From NCBI RefSeq assembly GCF_017654505.1, contig NC_054539.1, forward strand, positions 66,510,256 to 66,574,255: 64,000 bases of DNA, in the 5' to 3' direction. Positions 53,101 through 64,000 of the stretch are shown here, piece by piece. The notes under the pieces are model-generated. The model did no database searches, was not told the origin of the DNA, and saw only the letters and a list, made by a program, of their open reading frames with translations. Numbering within the stretch: position 1 is the stretch's first letter; every line of letters starts with the position of its first letter. This DNA comes from Polyodon spathula. Taxonomy: Eukaryota; Chordata; Actinopteri; Acipenseriformes; Polyodontidae. The position numbers and the translations under genes are program-made.

Positions 53101-55896
53101 CAAAAAAAAAAAAACTATTAAATTATTAAAGAAAATGAAATAATTAATGTAATATTTCAAACAGAAAGTCCTTCTCTTACCACACGAGGCCCTAAAGAGT
53201 TTTAGGCATAACATTAGGTTATTATCATAAACCTGGTTCCCTGAAATAGAAATGTAACCATTACCATATGGGTATTTACCTTTGAAAGTCCCAAAACCTC
53301 AATAAGATATATCAAAGCTGCTCGTAGAGCCTGTGAAGCAGTCATGGCCTGCCCCTGAGGGCACAAAAGCACTGCGGTCACAGACCTCAATGTCATTTTT
53401 CTCTTCCAAATCTGATGTAATCGTGGATGCAACGACCCTGAAGTCTAATGGTTACATTTATATTTCAGGGAACCAGGGTTATGTTAATAACCTGGTGTTC
53501 CCTTTCAAGTACAAAATGTAACTATTACTGTATGGGCAAGTGTACCAAAGCTGACACAAGGGAAATATTGCAGAACTACTGGAATGCTACAAGGCTAAGC
53601 CAAGAGGCTGCCTTGTGAGTTACCATACAGAACCCCAGTAACAACCTAAGGCTAAAAAAATGGAAGAAGAAACTCACATGTGTTGTAAGGGTCGACTGAG
53701 AAGCCGCCCTCAACACTTTAGTACCAAAACCGGTGTTTTGAGGATCCACGTCATGAAATCTGTAGAACCTAATAAAGGTATGGGGAGTAGTCAACACTTG
53801 TGCATTGCAAATGTTCTTGAGAGGGGTTTTCCCACACACCTTGTGCACCACTGCCATTCTACACAGCACCCCAGCCCAGGCTGGACGGGTCCGTGGTGAT
53901 GACCTCCCTTCTGGGGACACTGTCCAGGGCTATGCAGAGGACTACATGTGCAGGCTGTTTCCACCAAAAGAATGACTTTAGACCAGAGGTGGACAATAAT
54001 CGGACCGTGATCCAAGTCTGGACCGCCAGAACATTTTGACTAGCCCGCCAAGTCACAGACCAATTCTTATTTGCATTCACATTGGAAATGCTGTGAAATT
54101 GAGACAACATGGTTCTTATGAGAGTGTGCTGTGCAAGGGTACAGTAGTTGTTGCTGTGACAGCAAGTAGCAGATACAGTGAGTGGGATAAATGAAATAAA
54201 ATGGACAACAGTATTAGAAGCTAAAATGAAGTGAAACTGCGTGCGTTGGCTGCTGCTCTGATATATCTTATTTCAGGTTCAGAGTCTTTCGAAGGTAAAT
54301 ACCCATACGGTAATGGTTGCATTTTGTACCGAAAGGGAACTACAGTATTACATTGTTTTTGGCTTCTCTCTGTTGACTATAGACTACAAGGATCTACCTT
54401 TACTATGGAACTTATTCACTGCTCTTAAGGTATATTTCCACTAAAGATTGCAATGTAGATTTTTTTTTTCAATTTAAATCTGTGCATTTTGGGTAGAGAG
54501 AAATGCATGCTGCTGTTTAGGGGAGTGCTGATTTGAAGAGCGTGCTCTCTCTCCCTAAAAGCGGCAAGACACTGTGGTTTTAAGTATAAAAACGAGTCTT
54601 GAGAATATCAGGTCCCTACATCTGTTTTACAAGGATAATAGGACAGAAAGATTACATTTGTTACATTTACTAAAATAAAAACATAAATAAAAAATGGTTT
54701 TAAAAAGACCAAATTCCCATTGCTATTTTTAGATTTTTTTACTATGCAGGCCAGCTGCTATAAGATCATTACCTTTATTAAAAATAATTTAATTAAGTGA
54801 CAGCCCTATATTGAACCATATGCTGATACAGCTTCAGAATTCATATATTGTGCATGCATGTTTTCCCGAAACAAACGGTTACAAAAATGCAGGTGTACTT
54901 GTATGAAATGCTTAAATATTCTTTTTACAGCAGATCACTTCAAATGGTTATACACACATACCTGGCTGTGCTCAGGTGATACTGATCCAGGGGGAACAGT
55001 AGGAGTGAAAGCAGATTTTTGCCAAGTCATGCTGCCACTCATGCTTGCCAGAGGTTGGTTTTGCTGGAAACCTGCCTCGTCCTTTTTTTTACTTGGAGAC
55101 AGCGGCCTAAATAAAAACCACATTTTCAGAACACAAGATCCCGTCAAGTTACAATTAAAATATTTTACATTTGATTTTCTTTTTCAATATAAAATGTTAA
55201 AATGTCAATTTTCACTCAGGGCCTGGTGTCTCTGTTTTTCCTGCATTTTCACAGGATGGTCGATATTTACATATCCACGAGCTGTATGGCCAATATTTAG
55301 CGAGCAGATACTAATATTTGGCCTCAACAGCCAACCTAATCAGGTGACACAATGAGAAAAGCAGATCATCATGACCAAGCATTCATAGCTTCAGAAATAC
55401 ATTCTTCCATCGAATTTGGTCAAGATGTACTAAAACCATGTCACAGAGGCCAGAAGTAAAGATTCTGATACCCTCAAGAACCCAAGATAAGAATTGTTCA
55501 TAGAATGGGGACAGTTCACAAGACTTAGCAGAACACACAGTTAAGAAGGCACAGTTTCTCTCAGTATGTTTCCAATATAAATAATAAAAGTTCTACATAA
55601 TGAGAGGCTACCTAATTCAGAAGTTATGTGTTGTTCTAAATATGTGTTAGACCTTACATAACAGGAAAAGGGCCAAGAAAAAAGTAACTTACCCAGAAGA
55701 GTGTGAGGTAGAGGATTTGGATACAGTGGGTGGAAGTAAGGCTGTTTTTGAAGCTGATGGTACTTTCTTTTCAGCTACTTTTTCCACATAGTTTGCAGGG
55801 AACCAGCCTGTGTGTCCTTGAAAACTTCCATAAAGCCAGCCAGGCTCTCCTCCAATAGTGGTCTCATCAACCTATAGATATTACATCATTATATCT

Positions 55897-55942
<46 letters not shown>

Positions 55943-55952
55943 TATATATCTG

Positions 55953-55994
<42 letters not shown>

Positions 55995-58900
55995 ATATAT
56001 GATGTAATCTTATATAAATGAAAAAAAAAAAAAAAAAAAATCTATATATATAAAAAATCATGTGTTCGTCCCAGCACTATATATAAACATACACATACAC
56101 ACACAGTCAACCTTGGTTAACTTGACTGGTGGATAACCTGACAACTTCACTTAATTCGACAGACAGTCTTGGGCCCGAATTTTTATATAAGATATATGCA
56201 TCCTGCCTTATTTATTTATTTAATGTCAGTTAAGCCTCCAAATAGCAATCTATTAATTGGGCACATAAAATCGAATCTTTCAAATAAATATCAATGATCA
56301 AACATTTACGCTCCATTCCTCTCCCCAAAACATGATTATCTTAATTTAACTGCTGTTATAAGTGAAAGCTTGTGCACAACATTTGATGCGAGGGGTAATT
56401 ACGCCTTGGTAAAGTCAGGAGGAAAAAACCAAACATTCGCAACAAGCCTAACTCAGTTTAACATACTACAGGGGTGTTACTAAAATATTAATTCCAAACA
56501 GATAACAGCTTTTTTTTTTATTCAGTGACAGCTGCAGCACCACACATTGCATCTTGTTACTGTACCACCTAACCTTCACTACCTGTGAAACACACAATTT
56601 GGAAATCCCTGCCTAAAACATCATCATCATCATCATAATAACAACAATAACTACAAATAAATTGACTGACTTACCACTACATGCATGTCCGCTATAGGTC
56701 AAGCTGATCATTACTCCAAAATTGCATTTAATATCACTGAGCGTTTATTTATTTATTTATATAAACATTGTTGAATATTGTTAAATATTCATTATATAAC
56801 TGTTCAGTTTGAAACTCCAAAGAAGTGCAAACTATATACAGTCAGCAAGCTTTGTTTGTTTGTTTACATCGAATACACAGAGGGGCGTACTTACAAAGCA
56901 CTTTCAAAACTGATTTGCTGGTAGGATGGGACCAGCAAATCAGATGCTAGTTAACATGAGCTGGAAAAGAAGAGCACGACCACTGCTTGTCTGGCAGAAA
57001 TACTGTAAATAGCAAGGCAAGTTTGGTGCATTTTCGTTGATAAATTTAAATAATGTTATTGACTGTGCACGTTACAAAAATGCAATTAGTGAATCGAACA
57101 TAATGAGGAATGGAATCTATTGAAAAATCGATTTTTAGTTTAATCGTAGCAGCCCTAGCACACACACACACACACAATTCCTTTATTTTTCCCCCATTTG
57201 CAGCAGCATCACATTCACAGTACACAGGAACAGTATCTTTGTGAAAAGATCCTTTAACATTGTACCTCAATCAGATCAGAAGCACTGAAAGCGAGTTCAT
57301 CGAGATTCCTAGCTTCAAAGGGGTAAAGTGCTCTGTAAGTGACCAACACTGCTGATGTACTGTGTCCTGAAACAGTAGTTGTGCTGCCTGTAATACAATG
57401 CATGCAGGTCAATCAACATCAACGCATACAGTAGTTCTCACATTGTTTTAACATCATTTTTAGTAATTGAAATATCCGTACAGAACTTAACATACCTAAA
57501 TTAAATAAGTAAACAAAATTGCGTTTTGTTTTAATGGGATTATTTGTATGGTCACCACACCTCAATTCACCTCAAAAAACGTAAACATGTTATAGTCTGA
57601 ATAATTTGTTTTAATAATGTTGCATGGTTTAAATCACCATTCATGGAAATAAAATAAGTAAATACTGTTAATAAAAATGAAAAGAAAAAAATACAGTGAG
57701 TCTCACTTTTTAAGACTTATCCCAATATTTGTAACCATACCTCTTGTTTTAGAGTCTCTCTCGTCAAACCCCTTCACCATGGAAGAGATTTTTTCCTGCA
57801 GGTCGATCTTGGTGTTGGTGAAGTTCTCTGAATTCTGCTGCTGTTGCCTCCTCTGCTCCACAGCCTCCTTCGCTACCTCGTCTTCCTGTTTCTGATGCTG
57901 CCTCTCCCCTGCCTCTTTCCTTAGCTGCTCTTGTCGCCTCTTCTCTTCCTCAGCCTCTCTCTGGAGCCGGGCCTGCCTCCTCTGTTCTTCCTCCTTCTCT
58001 CTTTGGGCCTGCGCCTGCCTTCGTCCCTCCTCCTCTTTGCGCTGCCTTTCCGTGGCCTCCCTTTGCTCCCGCATCTCCCCTTCCTGTGTCTCCCGCAGCC
58101 TGGCCTCAGCCTCCAGCTCCTCCTCCTGCTGTAGCTTCTGGGATCGTTCCTCCTGCATCCTCTTCTGACGCTCTTCTTCCTGCCTTCTGACCTTTTCCCT
58201 CCACAGGTTATCTTTTTCTTGTTTTGCTTTCCTACAAGAGAGACAACGGGAGAAAAAAAAAAAAAAGCAGAGTAAATCCTGGGAAGTAGTCAGACATAAG
58301 CCCTCAAAATTCAAATCCTGTTCCAGAATCTTAATGCTTGTTTCATTGTAGCAAATTATTTTGTTTTTTTTTAATCATTTTATTATTATCATTATTATTT
58401 TTTAACTTCCTTCATTGTTACTCAACAAGGGGAATGTTCCAAAAACTACTTCACTGACCCAAATGAACCGTTTGAAGTCGTTTAATCACAGGTCTAGTCT
58501 CAGCACCCCTGTTGTTTAGAGTGCTTTTAGAGTTATATATAACAGTCATCGTACCTCTATGTATAGCAACACGTTTTGTGTTTCAAAAGCTATCGTGTTA
58601 TCCAGTGGAGAATAGGTGACCTCACCAGTGGCAGACAGCTTAGTTACCTGATGGCTTCCTCCTCTGCCTTCCTTTTTTGCAAATGTTCTTGTTCTTTCCG
58701 CCTCTTAATCTCACGCAGTTTGTCCTCTTTGATCTTGTATAGCTGCTCAAGAGCGCGTTGTTGTTTGCTTTGACTCTGCCGAAGCTCCTACAAAAAAAAA
58801 AAAAAAAAGCAATCCTTGAACGCTCTGCATATCTTTACACAAATCACTTAGAAAAATGAATCTGTGAATATTCTCACATGGCATATCAATAGATGGTCCA

Positions 58901-60825
58901 GCATCCTGTTATTCCATCTCAGTCTCTTGTGTGTATATATGGCTTGTGAAGATATGTCTTTTTTAAAGTACATAAATAAAATCTTATTTTTATGCTGAAC
59001 ATCTGATGCTGAGCTTCTCCTGTATGTCACATGAAGGAATGCTGAGACACAGAAAACACAAAAGGCGTTGGAAAAGAAGCGACTCGTTCACGAGTCAGTA
59101 AGCCTCAGTTTCTTCGTAAACCATTGAAAAAATATTAAATTATTTTCTTACTAATGTCTCAAATTCATATAACATTAACTGGAGTTTTTTTTTTGCAAGT
59201 TTTATGTCTTGGCACTTGATAATGCACTTCATGGTTCTGGTGAGCACAGCTTGAGTAATTTATGATTAAGTCACCATAGCCCTGAGATACAAATTATAAT
59301 CGTGATTAAATCGCTGCAGCCAAATTTGTTTATTTCCTTTAACAAAATGGTTTCTAATTCTTAGCAGATTTAGGTACAGAGTTGTCTTCACAAAGTTTAA
59401 ATTAGTCAAAAGACAGCGTTCTGTTCTGTTCTTTTTTTTTTTTTGTAAACCGATGAACGATTCTAAGGCTTTAGGGTGGCATTTCAAAAGAGGCTGCAGA
59501 CCTGTTCAAAACACACACTCAGTTGGTAAGAGCACAATTAAATTGATGTAATAACATACTGTATCTAGGATTTATGACGTTCTGACATTAAGTATTAATA
59601 TTATTTTTGAACGGGCTAGGACTTAATTATACGGCTTATCCACAAATGTTTAATTAAATAAGTATTTATTTGTGTAAAAATACTAGTAAGCATTCCATAA
59701 TAATGTACAGCTGGTCATATAACCATATATATCCCTATACTCTTATGCACTCAACAACTTGTGCTTAAGAACGTCCTTGTCAAGTTTCATAACAACTGGG
59801 TAAGTTGTTCTCTAGATTATTTTTAAAACAGAAGATTGACCTGTAGAAATGCCCCAACGATATCCTTATCTCAAGGGATAATATCCTCTTCAGACCACAG
59901 TTTTCTACCAAGTACATATTTTATGAAATTCACATGAATCCCCATCTCAAACATTCAGCGTAAGACTCAGGATGCACTGCAGACTGAGATTCAAGATCCC
60001 CCCCCAGTAAAACCAAAACCAAAACCATCCTTCAGTAGACAAAAACTGAGATCAAACTTGGCTTGTGTTCCAACAATTAGTAAGTTTTGACCTTGAAATG
60101 TGTCTACTTGAAGATGTACAAGTTGTATTATTTTGTTAATGAGTGTAAACACATGACACACCACAGTATTTCACATGTTTGTGAACATACACCATGGTGA
60201 AGGTTCTGGCGATATATGAAGTTAGTATGGAAGAGATAAATATAGGAAGAGGTATTTGGGGAAAAAAAAAAAAAAAAAAAAAAACTGAAAAATAAATAAA
60301 TATTCCAGCAGACATTCATTCATATACAACCTCATTTCTATGTAACTTTCAGAAAGAAATTATTCACCAAGAAAAAAAAAAATAATTGGGCTGTGCTTTT
60401 CATACACCAGAGGTATGAGACAAGCAAATGGAACAGATGATGTTCACAATAGAAAAGGAAAAACACAAAGTATAAAATAACCTTAATTAAGAGGAAGAGG
60501 TTGCTGAGACAACCCAGCAAAGAGAGAAGACACTGAAGGACAGAGTCATCCATATCCTCACACTGCAAGATAGCACAGAAGGAGAGAGATTAACAGCTAG
60601 TTGAAAGTTAATGATACAGAACACAAAGTAGGAATTAAACCAATTAGTAGGTATTAGTGTTTTTGTTAACCACACATTTGGTACTGAAAATGAAAAGCTA
60701 GGGGTAATAGCTTCCCTCAACAAATGTGCTTTTTACTGATATGGGCCTACAAGGAGGTTTCAAATAGCAATGTTTATGTAACTGTACTTCAGGGTATTAG
60801 CAGGCAGTTCAATTAAGATGCAACG

Positions 60826-60870
<45 letters not shown>

Positions 60871-63800
60871 ACCCCCCCCCCCCCACCCCCACCCCCCCCC
60901 CCCGCCCCCCCCCCCCCCCCCAGGCCGGAGGCCTATCATTGCCCCCCATCCCCCCCTGCAGCTGTATTCCATAAACATATAACTGAAAACTGCATGATGC
61001 AAGGACATTAGAGACTTGTTTCTCCTTAACGAAAATGGATAAGAAGCAAATATTATATAAGCAGTATATTTTTAAAGTTGTAGCTCTTACCTTAAGCTCA
61101 TTATTAAACACTTCCATTTCAGACAATTTTGATGATGTTTCTTTCTCCAAAGCATCCAGCTGCTCTTTCAGCATACGACACGAGCCATCCTTTTCAGATC
61201 GACTCCTCATCAGAGTCGTGAGTGTTGTAGCTAATGAGAGAACATCATTTACAAACGCATGGTTTATTTAGTATTCAGTTATACCATCCAATTTGCATGT
61301 TTGCTATTTTTTTTAATACCTGCTAATACTCTTCTGACAGTGTTATGCCAGCTGTGCCCATTTTTTAACTTGGCAGTTATTATAGCAACTAGCACACAAT
61401 TATTTTTAAAACAGAGTGCTCCTAAAAAGACATAATCAATTCCCTGCCAACAGAGAAATCAAAGCTTTGCATGTAGACTGCATTTTCCATTAGAATGTTT
61501 TGTAAACAGGGGTGGACAAGATAAAGGTTCATGTACATTCAAGGACCCACTGCATGACTGATCATAAATGTTCAATACACATCAGTCTATAAAATGAAAA
61601 TAAATAATGGTCAGCTGGAAGTAATTATACAATTACATGTTTAACAAAGTCTGTCCAACCAAATATAGTCTATACTTACTCTGCACATTGTTAAGGTTCG
61701 TGTTTTTAAGTCTTTCAGTAAGCATCTGCTGCTCTGGGACCAATTTAATGAGCTTTTTCTGGTAGTCCTAAAGAATGAAAAGTGCTTTTCAGAAATAACA
61801 TATTCCTTGAAATTTGAATAGTGAACGAGATTACAGTGAATGTGTTTGTGTTCATTTCTCAAACCTGAGCATGTAATAACTAAAACAGTACACATTAAAC
61901 AGTATGTTCAGTGTTTTCTGGAAGTCAAGGTAAAGCAATATGAGCACACAACTTCAGAGAACTAAAAAAAAAAATGCAGAATCATAATAATAATTTAAAA
62001 AAAAAACACACCTGGATAATTTTAGATTTTTTTCAACTAAAAAACAAAACACTGCAAATAATTCAGACATATTTTGTTCACCAAGAACACAGAATGTGTT
62101 TAAACCTCAAGCTGTTGCTGCAGGTTATTGATTTCCATGATCCGACGGTCCTGCTTCTGATTGATCAGATCCAGTTCGTTTTTCCGGACCACCTTCTTGT
62201 TCTGAACATCATTCAGCCTGCCAGAGATCTGCCTGTGTTTGTCACCCTGGGCAAAATTAATGAGATACATGATTACAGCCTTGCTATGGAAAGACGATTA
62301 GATGGTTGATGCTCCTAACAAATGTATCTACTGGCAACAGATAAGTGCACATCTGAACAGGGTTAATATAACAATGCATATGCCCTCAGCATCATAAGTT
62401 AACAGTGTGACGGAAGCATAGCATCTCCACTAACCACGGCCTCTAGGTCCATCTCTAGGCTCTTCTTTTTCGCTTTCAATCTGACAATGTCTTCCTGCTG
62501 TCTGTTCCTCTGATTCAGCAGTTCCTGGCGCCGGGTTCTCTCCCATTCCTGCTTCCGCTGTCGTTCAAGCTCATGTTTCGCAGCCTGAAGAAGAACAACA
62601 GCAACTTCATCAGCGCTCCATCGTTTCAGTATCAGGGCTAAGACTGGGATGCAGTTGATGAGCATTCACCATTAAAGCATTTGTTTGCATGTAAACCCAA
62701 CTGTGAATTCAAGAACACAACTACAGGTGCAGTAAAAATATTTAACACTGCAGTAATCAGACAACATGTTGGTGCAACAGTTAACTGAACTGGCAGAATT
62801 GCTTTCTTCCCTGGTAAAGGGGAGAGAAATTACAAAATAACAAAATAATGAACTAATAAAAAGGACCTTAAGATTAAATTGGCTCAATTAAACAAATCAG
62901 AACATGTCTGCAACAGGAGCCTGGACTAGAAGGCCAATACACAACTATAAGCAAGGGTTCAGCGCACCTCCCTGCGCTCCATCTCTTTCTTGCGCTCCTC
63001 CTCCTTCTGCCTCTCGATCTCCCGCTGCCTCTCGATCCTGCGCTCCAGTTCTAGTTGTCGTTTTCTCTCCTTCTCCTGCTGCTCCCGTTCCCACCTCTCC
63101 CGCTCCTCCTGCGCCTTCTTCATCTGTCGTTCCTGCTCCCGCTGCTGCTGCTCCTGTAGCAACTGCCTCCGCTTCTCCAGCTCGGCGTTCCCACGCTGGT
63201 AGTTTTCCTTCCGCTTGTCCTCAAAGGTTACTGTTTGTCAAGCAGAATAGACACGATATCAATAAATCTAGTATTGGAAGGAATACATTTCTGATATACA
63301 GCAAGCGGGAGGTTAAAACAAATGCAGCTGCAAAATCCTGCAAGAAAAATTAACTGTTGTTTTGTAACAAAAATATACAATAAGATACGCTAATCTTTAA
63401 ATAACAGGAAAACCACTGTTGGACAAAAATCCACCTTAAATTATTATTCCTTTATATGAAAGTTCAAATTTGAAAAACAATAAAATACATGTATTGAGTC
63501 ATTTTGGAGCAATGCAACTAGATTTCTTAAGCTGGCACACAACCAGCACTAGTCAAGGTCAACCAACAAATTCCCCAAGTGCGTTTGTTATCTGTATTAA
63601 GTTTCAAGTTAATAGAACCCATAGTTCCAGAGATAGAAGCAAGTCATTTCGTGCTGGCAGTGGACACAAAAACAAATAATTTAGGCAATCCTTATACAAT
63701 ATAACACTTCTCGATCCAGGGACATGCTGTTTAATCATGCTGTAACAGTTCTCGAGATACTGTATTAATAATGGCTTGGCAATTTCACCATCAATCTCAG

Positions 63801-63973
63801 TGATGGCAGGTCAACAATAGTATCAGGGAATTGGTAGTGAAAAAACTAAAACGAAAGAGTATTATACAATAATACCGGGGCTTATCTTCTGTGGGGGTTC
63901 TTCTTCCAGAATTCCCCGAATTCCTTGATAAGAGGGGACTGTCCCATTGACTGTATCACTCCATTCCCCACTT
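44182..63973 (-). CDS. itsn2: Intersectin-2, linker through SH3 domain E, short-form end; 5' exons outside window
   Basis: Intersectin-2 is an endocytic scaffold (EH, coiled-coil and five SH3 domains) that links clathrin-coat factors to dynamin, synaptojanin and N-WASP. Exons 5'-3': 63876-63973, 62968-63230, 62435-62584, 62106-62246, 61680-61767, 61091-61230, 58648-58787, 57741-58231, 57266-57387, 55693-55871, 54962-55106, 52888-53090, 51880-51938, 51383-51549, 46697-46742, 45554-45675, 45121-45229 and 44226-44417. All junctions are GT/AG and every phase joins, giving about 950 codons without a stop. ITSN2 rather than ITSN1 is supported by [20 protein letters not shown] and [18 protein letters not shown]. 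The two EH domains lie to the right. If the SH3E exon is read through, the frame ends at 44182 after 15 extra residues, the usual manner of making a short intersectin. Downstream DH exons are broken, so the short form is probably the only product. Confidence 0.92.
44226..44417 (-). CDS. itsn2: itsn2 SH3 domain E
   Basis: It encodes [29 protein letters not shown] and [24 protein letters not shown]-like, WW and PSNYV landmarks are all present. The donor T|GTAAGT splits the Trp codon that joins to the DH exon in the long form; unspliced, the Cys-Lys reading leads to the short-form stop. Confidence 0.92.
45121..45675 (-). CDS. itsn2: itsn2 SH3 domain D (two exons)
   Basis: Exon 45554-45675 encodes [20 protein letters not shown] through GWWQGELQ, and exon 45121-45229 encodes [20 protein letters not shown]. 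The SH3 signature residues WW and the GWFP strand are intact, but the usual final NYV is SHV, as in mammalian ITSN2. A Thr/Pro-rich linker follows. The preceding 46-nt microexon 46697-46742 carries the linker ending IKKP. Confidence 0.9.
46743..51382 (-). other. itsn2 intron between SH3C and the linker microexon
   Basis: A 4.6-kb intron. I see A-rich and poly(A) runs (about 46986 and 50581), purine-rich sequence near 47700, and an imperfect palindrome-rich block near 47040-47330. No exon or identifiable element is supported. Confidence 0.5.
51383..51549 (-). CDS. itsn2: itsn2 SH3 domain C
   Basis: It encodes [25 protein letters not shown] and [14 protein letters not shown], with complete SH3 signature residues. 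It is preceded by the 59-nt Thr/Pro linker exon 51880-51938. In intersectins SH3C contributes to proline-rich-partner binding. Confidence 0.92.
52380..52770 (-). mobile_element. pogo/Tigger-like DNA transposon fragment
   Basis: On the minus strand about 52405-52560 reads [20 protein letters not shown] then [19 protein letters not shown]. This is the part of a pogo-type DDE transposase that holds the second catalytic Asp in N-A-D-x-T-P. On its outer side lies GGAATACGGTATTTA, resembling pogo-type terminal repeats. The rest of the transposase is missing. It lies in the itsn2 intron between SH3B and the linker exon. Confidence 0.7.
52888..53090 (-). CDS. itsn2: itsn2 SH3 domain B
   Basis: A single exon encodes [44 protein letters not shown] and [15 protein letters not shown]. 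The domain is complete, with the CSW in place of ALYD that is typical of ITSN2 SH3B. Confidence 0.92.
53235..54340. mobile_element. 1.1-kb non-autonomous DNA transposon with ~110-bp inverted ends
   Basis: The left end (GGTTCCCTGAAATAG, then ATGTAACCATTACCATATGG) is mirrored at the right end by CCATACGGTAATGGTTGCAT then GAAAGGGAAC. Similarity continues inward for about 110 bp (AATAAGATATATCA on the left, TGATATATCTTATT on the right). A further partial inverted end copy sits at about 53455-53540, so copies are nested. No transposase is seen. It lies in the itsn2 intron upstream of SH3B. Confidence 0.75.
54962..55106 (-). CDS. itsn2: itsn2 linker exon between SH3A and SH3B
   Basis: It encodes the low-complexity linker ending [20 protein letters not shown], a segment diagnostic of the ITSN2 paralogue. 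A KKKD run is near its start. It splices in phase on both sides. Confidence 0.88.
55693..57387 (-). CDS. itsn2: itsn2 SH3 domain A (two exons)
   Basis: Exon 57266-57387 encodes [20 protein letters not shown] and exon 55693-55871 encodes [20 protein letters not shown] then YVEKV. ALYPF, GW and GWFPANYV are intact. SH3A is the domain best known for binding Sos, dynamin and N-WASP-type ligands in intersectins. A Ser/Pro linker follows. Confidence 0.92.
55905..55995. repeat. (TA)n-(CA)n compound microsatellite
   Basis: TA and CA arrays, followed by poly(A) at about 56021, in an itsn2 intron. Confidence 0.96.
57741..63230 (-). CDS. itsn2: itsn2 KLERQ coiled-coil region (seven exons)
   Basis: These exons encode the long charged coiled coil between the EH domains and SH3A that mediates dimerisation and Eps15 binding. 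It starts [20 protein letters not shown] and contains [31 protein letters not shown] and [20 protein letters not shown]. The last exon (57741-58231) is one unbroken E/R/Q helix of about 163 residues with [23 protein letters not shown] repeats. From memory this exon is much longer than its mammalian ITSN2 counterpart. Confidence 0.88.
60826..60921. repeat. Near-pure poly(C)/poly(G) tract
   Basis: Ninety-odd bases of C with only four or so A/G interruptions. The pre-mRNA of itsn2 (minus strand) would carry poly(G), with strong G-quadruplex potential. It lies in the intron between 61091 and 58787. Confidence 0.95.
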
Positions 63974-64000
63974 CTATAAATGAAAAAGAAAACCTAGAAT

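Noticed and set aside
57931..58134. Plus-strand Leu/Pro-rich ORF opposite the itsn2 coiled-coil exon (and similar at 62904-63353)
   Set aside because: It is the antisense shadow of the Glu/Arg-rich coding exons, which have splice sites and family motifs on the minus strand.
60487..60723. Possible extra itsn2 exon on the minus strand near 60,500
   Set aside because: The translation has no similarity to intersectin and the flanking exons (61091 and 58787) already join in phase.
60760..61210. Poly-Gly ORFs on the minus strand
   Set aside because: They arise from the poly(C) tract running on from the itsn2 exon at 61091-61230 past its donor site.

Overview
This is a vertebrate nuclear window: AT-rich, with long introns, many (TA)n, (CA)n and (ATT)n microsatellites, and a dense load of dispersed repeats (CR1-type LINE, tRNA-derived SINE, LTR fragments, short DNA transposons). 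The genes are ray-finned-fish-like copies of known vertebrate genes. The repeat types, together with several genes caught part-way through decay, suggest a non-teleost fish such as a sturgeon or paddlefish. The species call is inference.

Layout. (1) 1-14,258, minus: most of a cyp39a1-like oxysterol 7-alpha-hydroxylase gene. Ten exons are visible, its 3' end lies outside the window, and exon 6 carries a one-base insertion. A CR1-type LINE, a piggyBac-like short element with TTAA duplications, a SINE and a nested LTR/long-inverted-repeat insertion sit in its introns. (2) 14,259-19,200: intergenic repeats, then two decayed relics: two exons of slc25a27 (mitochondrial carrier UCP4, plus) and a fragment of tp53i3 (quinone oxidoreductase PIG3, minus). 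(3) 20,000-22,300: a CTCF-like site, a 57-bp tandem repeat, and an unrecognised 253-codon coiled-coil ORF (plus). (4) 23,100-25,140: pfn4 (profilin-4, minus), head-to-head with fam228. The space between them holds CCAAT boxes and an RFX X-box-like site. (5) 25,140-35,550: a complete eight-coding-exon fam228 gene (plus). (6) 37,470-64,000, minus: itsn2 (intersectin-2). Eighteen exons from the inter-EH/coiled-coil linker through SH3 domain E keep one open reading frame. The 3' part coding the long-isoform DH/PH/C2 module is wrecked.

Gene order tp53i3(-) / pfn4(-) / fam228(+) / itsn2(-) matches the human 2p23.3 block, and cyp39a1(-) / slc25a27(+) matches the human 6p12.3 head-to-head pair. The window therefore joins two blocks that are separate in humans. 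The combination of sound genes (pfn4, fam228, itsn2 short form) and eroded ones (slc25a27, tp53i3, the itsn2 GEF module, probably cyp39a1) looks like one of two duplicate chromosome segments losing genes after genome duplication. I saw no microbial-type system, CRISPR array or RNA gene. The best leads are the loss of the intersectin GEF module, the shared cilia/testis promoter, the synteny junction and the nested inverted-repeat elements.
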